From Paenarthrobacter sp. Z7-10 (GTDB lineage Bacteria > Actinomycetota > Actinomycetes > Actinomycetales > Micrococcaceae), in NCBI RefSeq assembly GCF_026932795.1, contig NZ_JADPVH010000043.1, positions 1-34,831 on the forward strand: DNA of 34,831 nt. The letters run 5' to 3'. The notes beneath the pieces are model-generated. The model searched no databases. It saw nothing but the letters and a program-made list of their open reading frames with translations, and had not been told where the DNA came from. Of this stretch, positions 17,388 to 24,419 are shown piece by piece (within the stretch, counting starts at the first letter, position 1; each line of letters begins with the position of its first letter). Made by a program: the position numbers and the translations under genes.

Positions 17388-17783
17388 ATGACGGCAACAG
17401 ATTTCTACGTGTACTTCGTCCGCGGGGCTGCGGACCTTGAAACCGCTGCTGAGGCCTTTCCGCGCCATGACCTGGCAGCTGAGCGGACTCCGTCAGCCCT
17501 TGTGCTGACAGTCGGGGAGCTGCGCTTCGAAATCTCCTTGGATGAGTCCGAGGCGGTGCCGGCCGCCGCGGCTGAGGCCGGGAAAAACACTGAATTCGAG
17601 GCCGGGATGGCCGCCTGCACGGCAGGCTTCAAGGTTCGCGTCAGCGACCTGGAGCGGGCCTTGGACGAGATCAACACCATTATGGAACTTCAGGGAGCGC
17701 TGCAGGACTGCTGCGGCGGCTTCGTTTTCCTGCCTTGGAACCACGGCATAATTGAGCCGTGGGTAGCTGACGACGGGTTGTAG
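17388..17783 (+). CDS. Hypothetical protein
   Basis: A 131-residue protein of unknown family. It is soluble and acidic, begins TATDFYVYFVRGAADLETA, and ends with a CCGGFVFLPWNHGIIEPW segment. A helical middle (SDLERALDEINTIMELQGALQDC) precedes the double cysteine. The layout, with an N-terminal strand-rich half and a C-terminal cysteine-containing half, gives no function. ATG 17388 is preferred, with GGAG at 17373-17376. It is convergent with gluconokinase. Confidence 0.7.
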   Translation: MTATDFYVYFVRGAADLETAAEAFPRHDLAAERTPSALVLTVGELRFEISLDESEAVPAAAAEAGKNTEFEAGMAACTAGFKVRVSDLERALDEINTIMELQGALQDCCGGFVFLPWNHGIIEPWVADDGL

Positions 17784-17811
17784 GGCGGCTAGATCTTCAA
17801 CGCGCACGGCA

Positions 17812-17860
17812 CCAGCGGCCACGACGCCGGCCGCCGGCCACGACGGCGCCAGCGGCCGCG
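17812..17860. terminator. GC-rich repeat and hairpin region between convergent genes
   Basis: CCAGCGGCC occurs at 17812-17820 and 17849-17857, GGCCACGACG at 17817-17826 and 17836-17845, and GCCGGC palindromes lie between them. This dense foldable DNA separates two 3' ends and probably acts as a bidirectional terminator. No T-run is seen. Confidence 0.45.
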
Positions 17861-17880
17861 GGTGGCATGGCAACGTTCGC

Positions 17881-18480
17881 TTAACGCCCGGGGGCGTCAG
17901 GCGTGGTGGCCGTCGAGTGGCCGGGGCGCGCGTGACCCAGCGTTGTGGAACCAGGGGCGGGGGAGAGGCCCAGCTCACGGACCACCTCGGCCGCCTCCTC
18001 TGCCGGTGTCCGACCTACATCGATCACCACAGTGTTCTCCTCCGGGCCCGGCGCTTCCAGCGTTGCGATTTGTGAGTCCAGCAGGGTCGCAGGCATATAG
18101 TGGTCCATCCTCGCTGTGAGCCTGCGGCCTATCTGCTCCTTGGAGCCGGAAAGGTGGACAAACACAACGTTCTTTTCGCGCAGCCGGTCCCGGTAGACCT
18201 TTTTCAGTGCGGAGCAGGTGATGATGCCAGGTATCCCAGCCATCGTGTGTTCAATAATCCAGGACGCAATGGTGTCCAGCCACGGCCAGCGGTCCTCGTC
18301 GGTCAAAGGGAGGCCCGAGGCCATTTTTTGCACGTTCTCTTCGGAATGAAGGTCATCCCCTTCTTCGAGATCCCACCCCAGCTGGCCTGCCAGGATGCCG
18401 GCCACGGTCGACTTTCCCGACCCGGATACGCCCATGATCACCAATACCGGCTGTTGTTCCGACGCTGCCAGGCTGTTCAC
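17881..18480 (-). CDS. gntK: Gluconokinase
   Basis: A 199-residue P-loop kinase that phosphorylates D-gluconate to 6-phosphogluconate, feeding the pentose phosphate pathway. The nucleotide site GVSGSGKS (residues 17-24), the LEEGDDLHSEENVQKMASGLPLTDEDRWPWL block and the CSALKKVYRD segment are diagnostic of the thermoresistant-type GntK. I chose GTG 18480 because AGAGGA lies seven bases upstream. An in-frame ATG at 18516 would add 12 residues but has no ribosome binding site and lies within a palindrome. The C-terminal 20 or so residues are a disordered proline/glycine/threonine tail. No permease gene is adjacent. Confidence 0.9.
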   Translation of the reverse strand: MNSLAASEQQPVLVIMGVSGSGKSTVAGILAGQLGWDLEEGDDLHSEENVQKMASGLPLTDEDRWPWLDTIASWIIEHTMAGIPGIITCSALKKVYRDRLREKNVVFVHLSGSKEQIGRRLTARMDHYMPATLLDSQIATLEAPGPEENTVVIDVGRTPAEEAAEVVRELGLSPAPGSTTLGHARPGHSTATTPDAPGR

Positions 18481-18506
18481 AATGTGGTCCTCTAGGTTGG
18501 CCTCAG

Positions 18507-18516
18507 ATGTATACAT
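18507..18516. promoter_or_regulatory. Palindrome upstream of gntK, candidate GntR-type operator
   Basis: ATGTATACAT is a perfect 10-bp palindrome 27 bases upstream of the preferred gntK start, next to an AT-rich stretch (18515-18565) that stands out in this GC-rich window and probably holds the promoter. Its GTATAC core is also the core of the known Bacillus gluconate operator. Confidence 0.4.
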
Positions 18517-18721
18517 ATGCTTTATTGGTGCGAAGGACTAATTAACTCATATCTATATTACCAGCGGCAGGCGATATTTCACGTTCCGGCCCCCGTCTGC
18601 GGACGGGAACTAAAAGGGACTCTACGCCCCCGGGCCCACAGGTCAGCCCGTTGATTCACATGGACCGCCGGGATAGCGTGAAGGTCCGGGAACCCGGGGC
18701 AACCCTAAGGAGAGACCTTCG

Positions 18722-19276
18722 ATGAGCAACGAATTGGCCGGCAAAAAGATCGCATTCCTGGTGGCACCATTGGGGGTGGAGTAAATCGAGCTTACTGTTC
18801 CATGGCAGAGCGTCCTGGACGCCGGCGGAGTCACCGAACTTGTCTCCACCGAGGTCGGCACAGTCCAGGCCTTCGATCACGACGTGAGAGCCGGCGACAC
18901 CTTTCCGGTGGATCGGGTGGTCTCCGGTACATCGGCCGACGATTACGACGCCCTTGTGCTTCCCGGCGGTACCACTAATCCGGACTAGCTTCGTGTCCTC
19001 CCGGAGGCCATGGCCTTCGTTCGGGCATTCGTCGATGCGAAAAAACCGATCGCGGCGATCTGCCACGGCCCTTGGTCGCTGGTAGAGGCGGACGTTCTGA
19101 GGGGCAAGACCCTGACCAGTTGGCCAAGTCTGCAAACCGATATCCGGAACGCGGGCGGTACCTGGGTCGACCAGGACGTCTCGACCTGCAAGGAGCAAGG
19201 CTGGACTTTGGTGACCAGCCGCAAACCCGATGATCTGAAAGCCTTTACCGCCGGCATGGCGGCGGCCTTCGCGTAA
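18722..19276 (+). pseudogene. PfpI/DJ-1 family glutamine amidotransferase-like protein, two nonsense codons
   Basis: Read through two stops, this is a 184-codon PfpI-type protein. It has GKKIAFLVA, the DYDALVLPGGTTNPD loop and the nucleophile elbow AAICHGPW with its cysteine, all in one frame. Stops lie at codon 21 (TAA, 18782-18784) and codon 89 (TAG, 18986-18988). Relatives commonly have Gln at both places, so each is explained by one C-to-T change (CAA and CAG). The ribosome binding site AAGGAG (18707-18712) and ATG survive, so inactivation looks recent. Family members act as proteases, glyoxalases or chaperones under stress. Confidence 0.82.
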
Positions 19277-19322
19277 ACCGTTCGGCCGAGGCGGCGTGAA
19301 GGGGTCGCCGTGCCCCGCTCCG

Positions 19323-19359
19323 GATGCCGGTCGGGTAGATGGGGCATCGCTCCGGCATC
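19323..19359. terminator. Nested hairpin between the PfpI pseudogene and the methyltransferase gene
   Basis: GATGCCGG (19323-19330) pairs with CCGGCATC (19352-19359). Inside the loop GATG and CATC form a second small stem. It lies between two convergent 3' ends. Confidence 0.5.
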
Positions 19360-19389
19360 TCGAGCCGTACCCGCTCCGAACCTTCGGTC

Positions 19390-20061
19390 TTAGTGCCGCC
19401 GGTGTGCCCGAAGGATCTCGTCATGGACAACGATCGTCTGTCCATCGGCTGACGTCACGGTACGCTCACGCGGTCCGCTGACGGAAACTTCCCAGGCGCC
19501 GGGTTCCAGCAATTGTGCGGCGATGGCATCCGCGGTGAAGTAAACCTCGGGCCTGCTTGGGCGGTGGACGCCCAGGGCACGGTCCGAGGCGTCATGCCCG
19601 ACAATCAGCAGCATTCCGCCGGGAGCCACCGCTGCCGCCAGCGACCCGAAGACCACCGCACGCTGTGCCGCGGCGAGCTGCAGAAATTGGGCGCAGACCA
19701 GGTCGTAGTCCACCTTCGACGGTTGCCAGGACGTGAGGTCACGATGCAGCCGTGTGATGCGCTGCCCGAGGGTCGGCGCGTTTTCCCGGGCCCGGACGGC
19801 AGCGCGTTCCAGCGCTACCGACGAAAAGTCCACTGCCGTGACCTGCCATCCTCGGCTCGCCAGCCATATCGCGTCCGCCCCTTCACCACTGCCGGCGTCC
19901 AGGACGGAACCCGGGGCCAGGTCCGCGGTTTCGCTGAGCAGCACAGGGTTGGGTTTTCCGCTCCACAGTGAACCGTGCGCCCGGTATCGTTCGTCATAGG
20001 ATTCTTCGGTCCAAGGATTCGCCATCGATTCCGGCGGCTCGTTGCTGTGCCTGTCCTCCAT
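19390..20061 (-). CDS. Class I SAM-dependent methyltransferase
   Basis: A 223-residue Rossmann methyltransferase with motif I VLDAGSGEGADAIWL (about residues 54-68), an acidic end of strand 2 (VTAVDFSS), and later strands including DYDLVCAQFLQL and GGMLLIVGHD. The N-terminal WTEESYDERYRAHGSLWSGKPNP segment resembles the TehB/thiopurine-methyltransferase-like group often annotated in actinobacteria, so a tellurite or xenobiotic role is possible but not shown. ATG 20061 has GGAGGG ten bases upstream. An in-frame ATG at 20025 is the alternative. The 231-base gap to the divergent GNAT gene holds nothing I recognise. Confidence 0.8.
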   Translation of the reverse strand: MEDRHSNEPPESMANPWTEESYDERYRAHGSLWSGKPNPVLLSETADLAPGSVLDAGSGEGADAIWLASRGWQVTAVDFSSVALERAAVRARENAPTLGQRITRLHRDLTSWQPSKVDYDLVCAQFLQLAAAQRAVVFGSLAAAVAPGGMLLIVGHDASDRALGVHRPSRPEVYFTADAIAAQLLEPGAWEVSVSGPRERTVTSADGQTIVVHDEILRAHRRH

Positions 20062-20292
20062 GCTCTGCGTCCCTCCGTTCAGGCGTTCCAGTGGCGTTGC
20101 AGCAGGGCCGCCGTCTCCGGCGTGTCACCCCATTAATGGCGCGTCGGCGTCCGCTAAGTCAACTGGTGTCCGGCTGACTGCGATCAACGACAGCCGCGCG
20201 GCCGGATTCCCGCGCTGGACGGTCCTGAACAGCGGCCCGACGACGGTGGTGCCGGTGGTCTGTTCGGGCACCGAGTTAGGGATAATCGGAAC

Positions 20293-20859
20293 ATGAAAAC
20301 CCTGACTACTGAACGTCTAACGCTACGCAGCTGGACTTCCGACGATGCCGATTTTGTTTTCGACATGTATTCCCGCTGGGACGTGCAGCGCTATATCGGG
20401 GGCTCGAATGCGCGCATTATGGAGTTGCACGCCGAGGCCGTGGAGCGGATCGAACGGTGGCAGCACCTGGATCATCCGATCCACGGCATCTGGGCCGTTC
20501 AGCGCACCAGCGATGGCCAACTGCTGGGAACTCTGCTGTTGAAGCCGATCCCGGCCTCGGGCGAAGTTCCGCCGCAGCCCTCCGGCGAGACGGAGATCGG
20601 CTGGCATTTTCATCCGGATGCCTGGCGGTACGGCTATGCGACCGAAGCGGCGGCTGAGGTGCTGCGGCACGGTCTGGCGGCAGGACTTGGCACGATCGTG
20701 GCGGTTACGGCCCCGGAAAATGTTGCCTCCCAAAATGTCTGCAAACGAATTGGCATGGAACACCAAGGAACAACGGTGAAGTACTACAACGAAACCTGCG
20801 AGCTGTTTCTCATTGCCTCAGAGGCGCACGGCACGAGCCCGGCTGCGCCCGGTGCTTAG
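20293..20859 (+). CDS. GNAT acetyltransferase, RimJ/RimL type
   Basis: A 188-residue acetyltransferase. It begins with the typical MKTLTTERLTLRSW strand and ends with the ENVASQNVCKRIGMEHQG block in which a helix contacts coenzyme A. The central GETEIGWHFHPDAWRYGYATEAAAEVL carries the acetyl-CoA binding loop in the order expected for RimJ/RimL-like N-acetyltransferases. The acceptor could be a ribosomal protein N-terminus, an amino acid or an antibiotic; nothing in the sequence decides. The next GNAT gene overlaps or closely follows its stop. Confidence 0.85.
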   Translation: MKTLTTERLTLRSWTSDDADFVFDMYSRWDVQRYIGGSNARIMELHAEAVERIERWQHLDHPIHGIWAVQRTSDGQLLGTLLLKPIPASGEVPPQPSGETEIGWHFHPDAWRYGYATEAAAEVLRHGLAAGLGTIVAVTAPENVASQNVCKRIGMEHQGTTVKYYNETCELFLIASEAHGTSPAAPGA

Positions 20860-21439
20860 CGGGGGAGAGGAGAAGACGGAACGCTCAGCTGCCGGTGGGT
20901 TTGCAGTTTATGAACCACGTCTGACCGACGAGGACAGAGACGACAGGGGCGACAGAGGCGAAGGGATAAAGGCGCTGATCCGCCCGGCCGTCGACGAGGA
21001 CGTCGCCGCTATCCTGCGCACGCAGCGTGCGGCCGGGCGCACGAAAACCGGAGCCGGTGCTTTGGAGGCAGCAATTAGTGATCTCGAACGGTTCGTGGTC
21101 GTTGCCGCAGTGGACAAGGAACTCGTCGGCTGGGGGAAGACTCATTGCTGGTCCTACGCCGACGGCCCGGCCCTCGCGGGCCATTATCTCGGTGGAGTGA
21201 CCGTGGCACCCGAGTGGCGGCGACGTGGAATTGGCGCTGACTTGGCCCAGGCACGGCTGAATTGGATCTGGCAGCGGTCCGCACTGGCTTGGTACGTCGT
21301 TAATGCCTCCAATACCGCATCCATCGCTCTACACCAACGGTGGGGATTCGCTGAAGCAGCCAGGGCCGCAAAGTTTCACAGCACGGAATTCAGTGGGGGA
21401 GTGGGCCTGCTCCTGCGGGCCTCGCGGGAGCGCCGCTGA
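20852..21439 (+). CDS. GNAT-family N-acetyltransferase
   Basis: A GNAT protein of about 195 residues. The core begins at LIRPAVDEDVAAILRTQ and contains the coenzyme A loop GGVTVAPEWRRRGIGADL; the C-terminal NASNTASIALHQRWGFAEAA block is standard. The start is uncertain. GTG 20852 overlaps the previous stop by eight bases; TTG 20813 is a longer option. No good start follows the strong GGAGAGGAG tract at about 20865. The N-terminal RDDRGDRGEG segment is low complexity. The substrate is unknown. Confidence 0.75.
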   Translation: MLSGGEEKTERSAAGGFAVYEPRLTDEDRDDRGDRGEGIKALIRPAVDEDVAAILRTQRAAGRTKTGAGALEAAISDLERFVVVAAVDKELVGWGKTHCWSYADGPALAGHYLGGVTVAPEWRRRGIGADLAQARLNWIWQRSALAWYVVNASNTASIALHQRWGFAEAARAAKFHSTEFSGGVGLLLRASRERR

Positions 21440-21449
21440 CGCTATGGAC

Positions 21450-21484
21450 GCCGTCGTTCCCTTTTAGACGATGACGACGACGGC
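21450..21484. terminator. Bidirectional hairpin between convergent GNAT genes
   Basis: GCCGTCGT (21450-21457) pairs with ACGACGGC (21477-21484) around a 19-base loop. The 48-base gap between the two 3' ends is almost filled by this stem-loop. Confidence 0.6.
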
Positions 21485-21487
21485 AAA

Positions 21488-22012
21488 CTAAACGATATTC
21501 GGGCTGATGACCTGGAACAGGTCCATGTCCTGCCACCTGCCGGCGATTTTCAGATAGGCAGGGGCCATGCCAATCCGAACGAATCCATTGTGGTCCAGAA
21601 CCCGCTGGGAGCCGGCATTGTGGCGCAGCGTTTCCGCCTGGATCCGGTGAAGCCCGAGGTCCTCGAAAGCAACGCTTTTGATTTCCCGCACAGCGGCGGT
21701 AGCAAATCCGCAGCCGTTTGCCGCGGCGCTGACCCAATAACCGACGCTGCAGGACTGGAACGCCCCACGGACTATGCCGTTCAGGGTTATGCGGCCGACC
21801 ACACTGCCACCGGCGTCGAGGATAACGTGGGGGAGAACAGTGCCTTGTTCATGCCGCACGAGTACTTCATCTATCGCCGCCCGCTGGCCGGACTCCGTGA
21901 AGAATTCTGGGGTCCGGGTGGGTTCCCAGGGAGCCATGAAATCGCGGTTGGCGCGCATGAGTTCAGCCAGAACGAAAGCATCGTTGGGAGCTATCAGGCG
22001 AGTTACAGACAC
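21488..22012 (-). CDS. RimJ/RimL-type GNAT acetyltransferase
   Basis: A 174-residue acetyltransferase with the RimJ signature order: VTRLIAPNDAFVLAELMRANRDFMAPWEPTR-like start, VVGRITLNGIVRGAFQSCSVGYWV in the centre, an NGCGFATAAVREI coenzyme A loop, and GLHRIQAETLRHNAGSQRVLDHNGF near the end. This matches ribosomal-protein-alanine acetyltransferases, although many such proteins act elsewhere. The start is a GTG with only a weak ribosome binding site. It faces the two upstream GNAT genes, so three acetyltransferases lie within 1.7 kb. They are unlike enough that recent duplication is unlikely. Confidence 0.83.
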   Translation of the reverse strand: MSVTRLIAPNDAFVLAELMRANRDFMAPWEPTRTPEFFTESGQRAAIDEVLVRHEQGTVLPHVILDAGGSVVGRITLNGIVRGAFQSCSVGYWVSAAANGCGFATAAVREIKSVAFEDLGLHRIQAETLRHNAGSQRVLDHNGFVRIGMAPAYLKIAGRWQDMDLFQVISPNIV

Positions 22013-22155
22013 TCGACTAAACTACACGGCGCCTTGGCCCCAACGTTTCCTCCAGGTTCGGCCCACAGGAAAATGGGTCAGTTGAAGCTGATTTTAGTGC
22101 CGCATCAACAACGCTGGCCGGTTGGCGAGCACCCAACGACATGCCAGGACCTCGT

Positions 22156-22497
22156 TCATGGTTCCTCATGTTGGACGGGTCTGAAAGTGCGGATACCAGC
22201 GGTACCAAAGTCCATCAATGAATCACCCGCCTTTGCCGTTAGTGCTGATTCCCAAACGTGCCCGGAAAAGAGGCTCAACGGAGTTATGCCGAGTTCCATG
22301 GCAGATTGGCTGTAATCGGCCACCACCCGTCGGGCGACCTCGGGGATCGGATCCACAAACTCGAAAGTTCGATCGTACGGCGGGTCCAGGTGATAACGGA
22401 GTCTTCCCTCAGGGCCTTCAAGAACCACGGCGAAATGGCCGTCGCCGTCCCTAAACCGATCTATCTGTTGGCAGAACCTTTTCACTGCGTCGCTCAT
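22156..22497 (-). CDS. Hypothetical protein
   Basis: A 113-residue protein that I do not recognise. It is soluble, starts MSDAVKRFCQQIDRF, and has mixed strand and helix character (HFAVVLEGPEGRLRYHL, then FEFVDPIPEVARRVVADY). Codon use matches the backbone genes. It lies at the left edge of the mobile-element island and reads away from it. The 143 bases between it and the GNAT gene hold nothing else. A cargo or orphan backbone gene are equally possible. Confidence 0.6.
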   Translation of the reverse strand: MSDAVKRFCQQIDRFRDGDGHFAVVLEGPEGRLRYHLDPPYDRTFEFVDPIPEVARRVVADYSQSAMELGITPLSLFSGHVWESALTAKAGDSLMDFGTAGIRTFRPVQHEEP

Positions 22498-22574
22498 CGC
22501 GAATAGAAGGACGTGATCAGTCGTCCTGTATCTTCCGTGCTGCCACGAATCGACACGTCACCCCTTTCACGAAC

Positions 22575-22639
22575 ATTATCGGATACTGAAATGATCTATC
22601 ACATCCGGATAAAACCCGGCGTCTGCAAACGCCGATAAT
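22575..22639. promoter_or_regulatory. Inverted repeats in the AT-richer gap upstream of the hypothetical gene
   Basis: ATTATCGG (22575-22582) and CCGATAAT (22632-22639) are perfect 8-bp arms. Inside them CGGCGT (22617-22622) and ACGCCG (22629-22634) form a tight hairpin. The gap 22498-22719 is richer in A and T than the genes around it and marks the left border of the island. It may hold the promoter of the leftward gene. Confidence 0.35.
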
Positions 22640-22719
22640 CTACATTATGTCAACTAGAAGTGATCCAATTGCAAAATTTGCAGATTAGGACCCGGTGATA
22701 CGCACTCCCCGATTCCGCC

Positions 22720-23009
22720 TTGGAGGGCCGGCTGATCAGGCTTCCGCTGCGTCAGGGAGCCTTTTCCGCGGATGCCGTGTTCGAGGACATGCTCACGGGC
22801 TGGAAACAGCAGCAGCTGGCCCGGAACTTCACGGCCGGCACGATCCGTGGACATGAGAGCCTGGTCCGCCGGTTCGTGGATCACACCGGGCATTTTCCGT
22901 GGGACTGGACCGTCGGTGATGCCGATGAGTTCTTCGCCCATGAGCGCTCGATCCTGAATCTGGCCTTCGCCACCATGCGGGCCCATCAGACGCATCTGAA
23001 GGTGTTCTG
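22720..23009 (+). pseudogene. Tyrosine recombinase, N-terminal fragment
   Basis: About 97 codons match the N-terminal SAM-like, DNA-binding domain of a phage-type integrase (QQLARNFTAGTIRGHESLVRRF, then WDWTVGDADEFFAHE and LAFATMRAHQTHLKVF). The catalytic domain is missing: homology stops at 23009, where an 87-bp foreign segment begins and puts the frame into a stop at 23067. The start codon may be TTG 22720. Confidence 0.7.
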
Positions 23010-23096
23010 GGCGCCAGGCAGTCATCATCGAGCGGATGCTGAGGCTTCGCGCTCCTTTGAGCGGTGAACAGGTCCGCGGATTGGAGACCGTGGGAC
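23010..23096. repeat. Left copy of an 87-bp inverted repeat
   Basis: These 87 bases are identical, in reverse complement, to 29815-29901. The right copy lies inside a small membrane-protein gene and encodes its middle (from RRQAVIIER through SGEQVRGLETVG). Here the same bases join two unrelated integrase fragments. The segment starts with the palindrome GGCGCC. Confidence 0.93.
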
Positions 23097-23665
23097 GCGG
23101 CAGACTCGAGATACCGCACCGCTACGCTGCGACGAAGCCGCTCATCACCCAACAGCAACGCCTCGACCTCATCCGGCAATGCGTCGAATCCACGGCATCG
23201 CCCTTGGGATTCCGGGTCGCTGCCCTGATCCTGCTGCTCTTCGGACAGGCGGTCGGCAAGATCGCCGCCTTGAAATGCGTGGACCTGCAGGCCCTGCCCG
23301 AGGGGCTGCACCTGGACCTGGGGAACACCCCGGTCCTGGTTCCGGCCCAGATCGCCCCAATGTTCTGGGACTACCTGCACGACCGGCCCAACCAGCAGAC
23401 CGGCAACGCCGGGAGCCAGTGGCTCTTCCCCGGCACCCTGCCGGGCCAGCACATCCACGCCGACGCAATGATGGGCCAACTCCGCGCCCTTGATATCGAC
23501 CTCGGCGGTGCAAGGAACACCGCCCTCCGCAGCCTCGTCCAGGAACTACCACCAACCCTGGTCGCAAACGCACTCGGCTACAGCTACCAGGTCATCCACA
23601 AACACGCCGGCGATGCAGGCGTCCCCATGGCCGGCTATCCAGGGAAGGGCGCGCTGCTCCGATGA
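23096..23665 (+). pseudogene. Integrase-like protein, C-terminal fragment
   Basis: About 189 codons resemble the C-terminal part of a degenerate tyrosine recombinase family common in actinobacterial islands: RVAALILLLFGQAVGKIAALKCVDL, NAGSQWLFPGTLPGQHI, then LVANALGYSYQVIHKHAGDAGVPMAGYPGKG. The usual catalytic Arg and HxxR box are not evident, so activity is doubtful even in the intact parent. Through the 87-bp segment the frame extends back to an ATG at 23036, so a chimeric 209-residue protein could be made. Confidence 0.6.
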
Positions 23666-23707
23666 GTCCTGTTTACCAAGCTGCGGGACACCCCGCTGCT
23701 CCCTGGG

Positions 23708-23750
23708 CTACGCCAGGAACGCGTTCAGAAGCACTATGGCAAGACCCGCT
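23708..23750 (-). pseudogene. 3' end of a small membrane-protein gene split by the IS21-family element
   Basis: When the IS and one copy of its CCCGCT duplication are removed, the minus strand runs from the 5' part (29784-29968) straight into these bases. It then encodes LAGLAIVLLNAFLA and a TAG stop (23710-23708), completing a second hydrophobic helix. Confidence 0.75.
23745..23750. repeat. Left target-site duplication of the IS21-family element
   Basis: CCCGCT directly precedes the left IS end and recurs directly after the right end at 29784-29789. A 6-bp duplication is within the range known for IS21-family elements. Confidence 0.88.
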
Positions 23751-23856
23751 TGTTAGCGGCCACGGAACTGCCCACTGGCGGCCAGCAAAACTGCCCGTTG
23801 GTGGCCATGAGATCTGCCCACTTCCTGTACTGATCCTGCGCGCTTAAGCGGCGGGA

Positions 23857-23916
23857 GTCTCTTCCCGGGGTTTGATTGCGGTGTCTAAGACGCACCAAAG
23901 TCACCCAGGAAGAGAC
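23857..23916 (+). promoter_or_regulatory. Inverted repeat masking the istA ribosome binding site
   Basis: GTCTCTTCC (23857-23865) is complementary to GGAAGAGAC (23908-23916), which contains the istA Shine-Dalgarno sequence six to thirteen bases before the ATG. A transcript entering from outside would contain both arms and hide the site. A transcript started between the arms would not. Confidence 0.5.
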
Positions 23917-23921
23917 CCAAT

Positions 23922-24298
23922 ATGAAGTTTGACGGAGAAATCATGGAAATACTCGCAGCCTACGATTTGACCGGATCGTTGCGCGCCACAGCCGAACTCA
24001 CGGGGTGCTCACACCACACGGTGGCCCGCCACGTAGCAGCCCGCGATGCTGGGAAGCCCATCGCTGAACCGGTGTTCCGGGGTCGGGTCACGGACCCGTA
24101 CCTGCCCAAGATCGAGGAATGGGTCGAGGTATCCAAGGGCAGGATCCGTGCTGACAAGGCCCACGATAAACTCCTCGCCCTGGTTACACGGGCTCGGAAC
24201 GCTCAACGCGGCGGGCGGTTGCGCAGGTCCGCGCGGCCTGGCGGCTTGGCAGGGTCAGGGTGCACCGGCCCTGGATTACAGAACCGGGCATGTGGCTG
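23922..24298 (+). pseudogene. istA: IS21-family transposase IstA, N-terminal part
   Basis: The N-terminal helix-turn-helix region is clear (LTGSLRATAELTGCSHHTVARHV, about residues 15-37), then VFRGRVTDPYLPKIEEWVE. Near 24182 the frame shifts: CTGGTTACAC is one G short of the CTGGGTTACAC that would keep the family reading LGYTGSER. The other frame then continues correctly through AVAQVRAAWRLGRVRVHRPWITEPGMWL to the RIT insertion. The gene is therefore damaged twice, and only a short N-terminal DNA-binding product could be made. Confidence 0.88.
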
Positions 24299-24324
24299 TT
24301 ATGAAGAATTCTTCATAACAGCCA
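24293..24324. repeat. 32-bp perfect palindrome at the left RIT junction
   Basis: The central 20 bases are TTATGAAGAATTCTTCATAA, flanked by TGGCTG and CAGCCA. The left six bases belong to istA and the right six to the start of the RIT inverted repeat. Each half of the centre (TTATGAAGAA) differs by one base from the motif TTATGTAGAA found in the RIT ends. The right junction has no such extra sequence. Confidence 0.92.
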
Positions 24325-24419
24325 TTATGTAGAACCTGGAATTATGTAGAAAGTGTTCGGACGCCGGCTGTGAACGGGCGCCATGACACCGATCTGGCGC
24401 GGGTAGCTTTCTACATAAT
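24319..24419. repeat. Left 101-bp inverted repeat of the RIT element
   Basis: It is identical to the reverse complement of 27595-27695 except at 24412. It holds ATTATGTAGAA (24324-24334), ATTATGTAGAAAG (24341-24353) and, inverted, CTTTCTACATAAT (24407-24419): two motifs in one direction and one in the other, likely recombinase binding sites. The stop of the last recombinase gene overlaps its inner edge. Confidence 0.95.
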
